Positions 59,275 through 64,000 of a stretch of DNA of 64,000 nucleotides are shown one piece after another. Origin of the DNA: Stenopsyche tienmushanensis. Lineage: Eukaryota; Arthropoda; Insecta; Trichoptera; Stenopsychidae. A program made the translations under genes and the position numbers. The stretch covers positions 1-64,000 of the forward strand of contig WACJ01000335.1 in the NCBI GenBank assembly GCA_008973525.1. Direction: 5' to 3'. Each line of letters opens with the position of its first letter. Positions within the stretch are counted from its first letter, which is position 1. The notes beneath the pieces were generated by a model, which was not told the DNA's origin, searched no databases, and saw only the letters and a program-made list of their open reading frames with translations.

Positions 59275-61109
59275 GTTCACTTTTGAGTTTATTCAATGAT
59301 ATAAGCGATCAAATACAACAGCAGCTGAAGGTTTGAAACGAACACTACAACTGATGGGCAATTGTTAATCATTTTCTTATCAGAACCTTAAAAAATATAT
59401 TGATGATCAAATATACCGAGGTAATAAAATCTAATTTTGGATCCTTAACGCAGATAAATGTACAATACTTCAATAGTGAAGTATACCTTGTGATAAAGTA
59501 TGGGTTTTATTAACGTTTTGTACGTAATTTTAACGATATTATTAACCTAATACGTTTTGTTTTGAATAGAATTGGTCTTGATCTCAAAAAAAAAATAGTT
59601 TAATATATTTGTTAAGCATTTTTCGATCCTACATACCAGAGCCATAAAGAGGGTATGAAACTGTGGCAAGTAACGTATAGTTAGCGGTTGTTGTTTAAAA
59701 AAAATACTAAATAAAAAACACCCGCACCATGATATGTATTTGGTACACCATATGAAATTCTGAAAAATTCTGAACCCCGTATCTATAATATTTCATATCG
59801 ATATTCCCATGATTAGAGTCAAGTTGTAGTAAATACATCATTCCTTCAAGAAAGGTTAGACGAGACCATATGAGCTGCCAAGACGAATAGTGCAGTGGTC
59901 GACCAAATGAGGTAAGCATCCTAGAAATGGCGAAGAAAATCCACAAAATGGTATTGGATGATCGTCGATTGTAAATGCGCGAGCTAGCAAACTCTATGCC
60001 TTTCAAAAATATATGGATGGAGGGAAGTCTAGACTCGTTCGTGACCTCATTTGACGCGAGCCACCTATGTAAGTTAGTCTTTGAGGAGGCTTCCATAATC
60101 ATAGAGATGGTTCCGGGTACGCATTTATCCCCGAAAGTGCCGTAAAAAGCCATAAAAGAAAACGGAATGACCAAAAGGTCTGTGTGTCCAACCGGTCCGC
60201 TTTTTAGATCGCCGACACGACGAATGAGCACCTCGCAATCGGACGTCATACCCGAACATGTCTACAGAACGATTACGAACTTTCATTATAAAACGAAGTT
60301 GTTCGAAGAAGACTGATCGAGTGGATCAAAAATACTGCTCTGCTCTACATTTTTTACTATCTTCAGATATTTATCCAAATTCGTGGAAAATGGAGATTTG
60401 AGTCTGTAATAATTCCTTAATGACCAATCAAGGATCTGACTCGATCAGAGATTTTAATATATCATCATCAATTTTTAAAAAAATCTATTGCCCGATTTAA
60501 TCCCTTGAAATCAAAATCGAATGTGTTTTTCGTTAATTTCTATTTTAGACATTTCAACATTAACAAAAAAATGATTGATTATTAAAACTTATTTTATCTT
60601 AAATAATTTGAATATTCACGCCTAATAACATCACATAATAAAAATATTTACCCCAAATAAAGCTCAAAATTAATATATTCAATTCAAGGGTATATTTTTT
60701 TCTATTTAGCTGCTGTTCCCGCTGATTAAAATATTTTAAATACGATTAAAAAAAAATAATATACGATTAATAGTATAAAAAAATTGTAATTATTTCAAGA
60801 ACTATATTGAATCGCATCTATAAACGATTGTGATACTTATCTAGTTAAATTTCGTTTTTTATTGGTAATATATTATTTTATTTAAATATTAAAATCCCTT
60901 TTTATTGAACGAAACGCCGCTCGATTGCGTATTTAATTTCATATTTGAATTAAATCGTTGCGTTAAATGCTATTTTAAGCGTTTCGATTTCGAAGCGGCG
61001 CAAATTTGGCCGTTGATAATCGACGTAAAAGCGTTCGTCGCGATGGTCGAAAAAAACAGTGTTTAGTCAATCGGCGGCTACGAAGCCGGTGGTCGCTCGA
61101 TCTGTCGCG
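59275..61109. other. Interval between the Methyltransf_FA gene and Pin1
   Basis: 59637-60330 is a hAT-like repeat copy. 60340-60880 is very AT-rich and featureless. From about 60890 CpG rises into the likely Pin1 promoter and 5' UTR. The 180-codon minus-strand frame at 59707-60249 runs through the repeat and is not a gene. Confidence 0.5.
59637..60330 (-). repeat. hAT-like repeat copy (reverse orientation), longest in the window
   Basis: Begins CAGAGCCATAAAGAGGGTAT, followed by the reverse of the CACCCGCACCATGATATG, GATATGAAATAT and TTTACTACA tracts seen at 42350-42450, then the GGTCCGCTTTTTAGATCG hairpin (degenerate), the short M-T-S-D-C-E-V-L-I-R frame on the minus strand, and the CGAAGTTGTTCGAAGAAGAC tract. 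Confidence 0.6.
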
Positions 61110-62111
61110 ATGGCGGACGATGATCGCGCTCTACCCGCAGGGTGGGAGAAAAGATTGAGTCGCTCCACGGGTACGAATCATTCTATAAATTCGTTGCTCT
61201 TATATGTTCGAACGAGGGCGACGCTCGCCGAGAGTTGCGGCATTTCCTTCGCTCGATCTATATTTACCGGCTATATTCGTTTCCTTCTCGAATTATTGCA
61301 ATCGAGTCCGATTTGTTATAGCACTGCGATTTTTGTCGAATTCGCCCGAGTGACTGTAATATTGTGAAATTAAACGTGATTTTCCCGAAATTAATTGCTG
61401 CCAAATAACTATCAGAAACAATAATGATTAATTAACTCATAGCTGTCAATTTAAAATTGTGCACCATTTCCGGTCGCCTGTGTTGAGACGCTGTCATTTC
61501 AAATTGATGGAAAAAATGGCGGGAATTTTTAACTGTCAAATCAATACTTAAATATGTTTTTAACAATGTGCATTTACATGCATTAAAATAGAAAGGGGGC
61601 GTATCACTTAAACGCGTACTTTTTAACCCTCTGGATGCGACGATATATCGTCGATTGTTCCACTGACGGGGACTGCAAACAATGATCGCTATTGACCCAT
61701 TGATGCCTTGTGAATGCATTGATGAAATGAATTTATAATTTTTACCGTGTATTTTGTATATCAATATGTTTGGCCTTCTGTAACGATATAGGATATTTGT
61801 GACACAACGTCACATTCGATAATTCTTGTTTTTTGTTTACAGAGCTATGTTTTCGTGAATAAGTTTAATAATTTTTAGTTTTTATAAAAAGAAAGTAAAT
61901 TTTACAGGTCAACATTATTTTCTCAATGTTTATACCAAAGAGTCTCAGTGGGACAAGCCGGAGAAACCAGCCGAACCGTCGACGGTAGCGGGTCCAGGAC
62001 AAGTTCAATGCAGCCATCTTCTTGTTAAACACGAGGGCTCCCGACGGCCGTCTTCTTGGCGAGAAGAAAATATAACTCGCACTAAGAAGGAAGCGTTGGA
62101 ACTTTTAAAAG
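61110..62111 (+). CDS. Pin1: Peptidyl-prolyl cis-trans isomerase Pin1 / dodo (5' part; 3' exon outside window)
   Basis: Two exons are present: 61110-61170 and 61908-62111, joined in phase 1, encoding the first 88 residues. The start ATG follows a CpG-rich 5' region. Exon 1 gives [14 protein letters not shown] and exon 2 gives [19 protein letters not shown], together a complete WW domain (about residues 8-40) with both signature Trp. The linker and the beginning of the parvulin isomerase domain follow: [20 protein letters not shown], with the catalytic-pocket His and the phosphate-binding Arg pair. The exon ends at donor AAAG|GTAATA. The rest of the domain (family length ~160 residues) is not found up to 64000, so at least one exon lies to the right beyond an intron longer than 1.9 kb. 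Pin1 isomerises pSer/pThr-Pro bonds in nuclear and cytoplasmic targets. Confidence 0.95.
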
Positions 62112-62889
62112 GTAATATAAATATTTTGCAAATTTAAATAATTTTTAAATGTAAATAAAACAAGTTGTGTATGAGATATCCGCTTAATTTTTATTTTATT
62201 TGGAAGGATATTTTATGGCATTAAATATGGAATATAACGTCATTCAAATGTCTGCCGCGGCTTTGTTCGGTGGCGTATATTTGGGAGGTCCAATTTTTGA
62301 TGTCGCATAAATCTGTGGGAATTTGATGGATGGCGTTCGTTATGACTTTGAGGTCATCAATTGTTCGCTGTTTATACGCATAGACCTGCGGTTTAAGATA
62401 GCCCCAGAGGAAGAAGGTGCCTGTCATTCATCTGTAGCACTCGCCATTGACTGATGATTCTGCCATACCAAAATCTGCACCAAACAGTAATTTTTTTGGG
62501 ATGCATTTGGTACCAGTGTATCACATGTGAATTGGTATCGTCCCAAATCTGATAATTTTGCTTGTTCACACATCTATTCATCTAAAAATGACTTTTTTGG
62601 TGAAATTTGGGTCAATTTCCAACTGTCCCAGAGTCCAATCAGTGAACACACGGTGTTATCTATGATTGTTTGTTAACCTTAAGCTCCAGGGTCAGTTGGA
62701 TTTTATTCAGATGCTGAGCCAAGTCCCGATGCAAAATTCACCAAGTTGAAGTTGCAGAAAAATTGAAAGACCCTATATATTCACCTCCTCATATTAAATG
62801 TACCCATGACTTAAGAGATTCATTTAGAACTAGGATGAAGTCTTATGTGATTTTTAAATGCATCTTGAATTTGTTCTTACGTCAATTGA

Positions 62890-63260
62890 GGGCAGAGCCG
62901 TAATGAGGGTATGAAGCGTCCGTGGCAAGTTAGATACTTGACGTGCCGCGTTTGCTCATAATGGAACAAAAACAGCATCGTAATGATGTTTTAATGGAGC
63001 GTTTGGTGATGTTTCACAGCAATAAGGTCGAGTTTTTGCATTAATTCATAATCATGGATGAAACATAAGCCCGTCACACAAGCTTTCGTGATCGTATGAA
63101 TAATAGAAAATGCCACAAGGTCTGTATGTCCAATCGGTCCATTTTTCAGACCGCTGATATGACGAATGAGCACCTCCCAATCGAACGCCATACCTGAACA
63201 TGTCTGCAGAACGATTACAAACTCTCATTACAAAAGAAGGTTGTCCGAAGATTTATCGGG
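62890..63260 (-). repeat. hAT-like repeat copy (reverse orientation)
   Basis: CAGAGCCGTAATGAGGGTAT, GCGTCCGTGGCAAGTTAG, the hairpin GGTCCATTTTTCAGACCG, a minus-strand frame M-A-F-D-W-E-V-L-I-R, and a closing GAAGGTTGTCCGAAGA tract. Confidence 0.6.
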
Positions 63261-63504
63261 TGGGTTTGTTGTCGTCAAGTTTTGGCGGCAAGTGTTGTTG
63301 GTGGCCGGGGCTCTCTCATTGGGCTATAAGCGCCACCATAAGTAAGTAAAGTAACCAAATCTGGCCTCTTGACATAAATGCAGCACTTTATTAGCGCATT
63401 ATCATCTCCATGCATTGGCACTGTTAATCTGTGTAGATTTAATTCACCAGATTAACAGCGACATCTTCATCGCTATTGTTATTACATCTGCAATAACAAG
63501 TCAT

Positions 63505-63630
63505 CACATAGCCTTGACTGCAGGAAGAAGTCCTTCCCGCAGCCAGATTTTGCTCTCATGTTTAATGAAGAAGCTATCTGAGACGAGAGTCTTTCTGTTC
63601 GACGCCCATCCACCTCCATCCATCCATTTA
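63505..63630 (-). repeat. Inverted partner of the 36044-36190 repeat
   Basis: TAGCCTTGACTGCAGGAAG, GTCCTTCCCGCAGCCAGAT and AGTCTTTCTGTTCGACG are the reverse complements of blocks in the 36-kb copy. The GC stem is weakened by two changes. Confidence 0.6.
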
Positions 63631-64000
63631 GCTACATAACGGACCTGCGTACAAGCACAGCCATTCCAATGAGCGTGTGGGATCCCCATTCTGCTACTTC
63701 ATACACATGATTAGCTTGTTCACAATACAATTGTGCCATGACCGGTTTGACCACTCAATATTTAGAGTCCTTTAGGACATTTGCATTATGTGATGCCTTT
63801 TATGCTTCATTACTGACCCAGCGGCTGCACTATCCGTTGCTACTTTACTAACAGAGTCCTCGGCTTACTTATCACTCACTACGTCTTACATAGTTGATAT
63901 GACCCAATAGCGTATAAAGTATGAAGCCTGGGCCATTCAGACTCAAAAACCTAAGGAACAATAAGCAGATGATCTGGAAGAGTGACAAATGAAGAATTCC

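Larger units (their letters stand above)
62112..64000. other. Probable Pin1 intron, filled with repeats
   Basis: No further Pin1 exon is visible. 62890-63260 is a reversed hAT-like copy and 63505-63630 the inverted partner of 36044-36190. The remaining sequence has short frames without family resemblance (for example 62221-62581, minus). Confidence 0.55.

Noticed and set aside
59707..60249. Minus-strand 180-codon frame as a gene
   Set aside because: It is inside a hAT-like repeat copy and its parts recur, with frameshifts, in the other copies.
1..64000. CRISPR arrays, tRNA or rRNA genes, viral integrations
   Set aside because: No regularly spaced identical repeats, no cloverleaf with A/B boxes that I could recognise, no rRNA core sequence and no viral protein motifs were seen by reading.
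62112..64000. Remaining Pin1 exon within the window
   Set aside because: No frame after 62111 encodes the expected Cys/Ser-rich DCSSAKRGGDLG-type block or the ending of the parvulin domain.

Overview
The window is animal nuclear DNA, almost certainly from an insect. Coding sequence is split by GT-AG introns in an AT-rich background. The gene set (RMDN1-like, mRpL42, MCRS1/Rcd5-like, CLPTM1L-like, Pin1/dodo, an insect-type PEP-synthase-like gene and a multi-domain Methyltransf_FA gene) is insect-like, and the mobile DNA (mariner, R1/jockey-like LINE, Helitron-like and hAT-like remnants) fits an insect. I cannot name the order or species. I see no bacterial replicon, phage, CRISPR array, rRNA or tRNA.

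Layout, left to right. 1-11.1 kb has no complete gene. It holds repeats and three GC-rich patches; two of them (ending at 9047 and 883) look like minus-strand first exons with good splice donors. 11.1-19.0 kb is a compact gene cluster: RMDN1-like (+), mRpL42 (-, tail to tail with it) and MCRS1 (+, head to head with mRpL42). 19.0-22.4 kb is AT-rich, probably the 3' region of the next gene. 22.4-27.2 kb is one uncharacterised 1601-codon minus-strand frame, divergent from CLPTM1L (27.7-30.6 kb, +). 30.6-43.2 kb has no recognisable gene and is built of dispersed repeats. 43.2-51.2 kb is a 23-exon gene for a membrane-anchored, PEP synthase / rifampicin phosphotransferase-like protein. Convergent to it, 59.3-52.1 kb is a 15-exon gene with six Methyltransf_FA (farnesoic acid O-methyltransferase-like) modules. 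61.1 kb to the right edge starts Pin1/dodo, whose last part lies outside the window.

The most unusual content is in 43-59 kb. The PEP-synthase-like gene keeps its ATP-grasp and phospho-histidine signatures but carries one extra base in exon 5. Its convergent neighbour has an 83-nt deletion in module 5 and a GC splice donor after module 4. These lesions mean sequencing error, a null allele or decay; which one cannot be told from one sequence. The housekeeping genes do not form an operon. RMDN1 and CLPTM1L act at mitochondria/microtubules and the ER, mRpL42 in the mitochondrial ribosome, MCRS1 in chromatin, and Pin1 on phospho-Ser/Thr-Pro targets.

Repeats show clear families: a hAT-like family with a CGGTCCG/CGGACCG hairpin and a recurrent short reading frame, a Helitron-like family, a tiny double-hairpin element (four copies), a foldback element, and two widely spaced inverted pairs.
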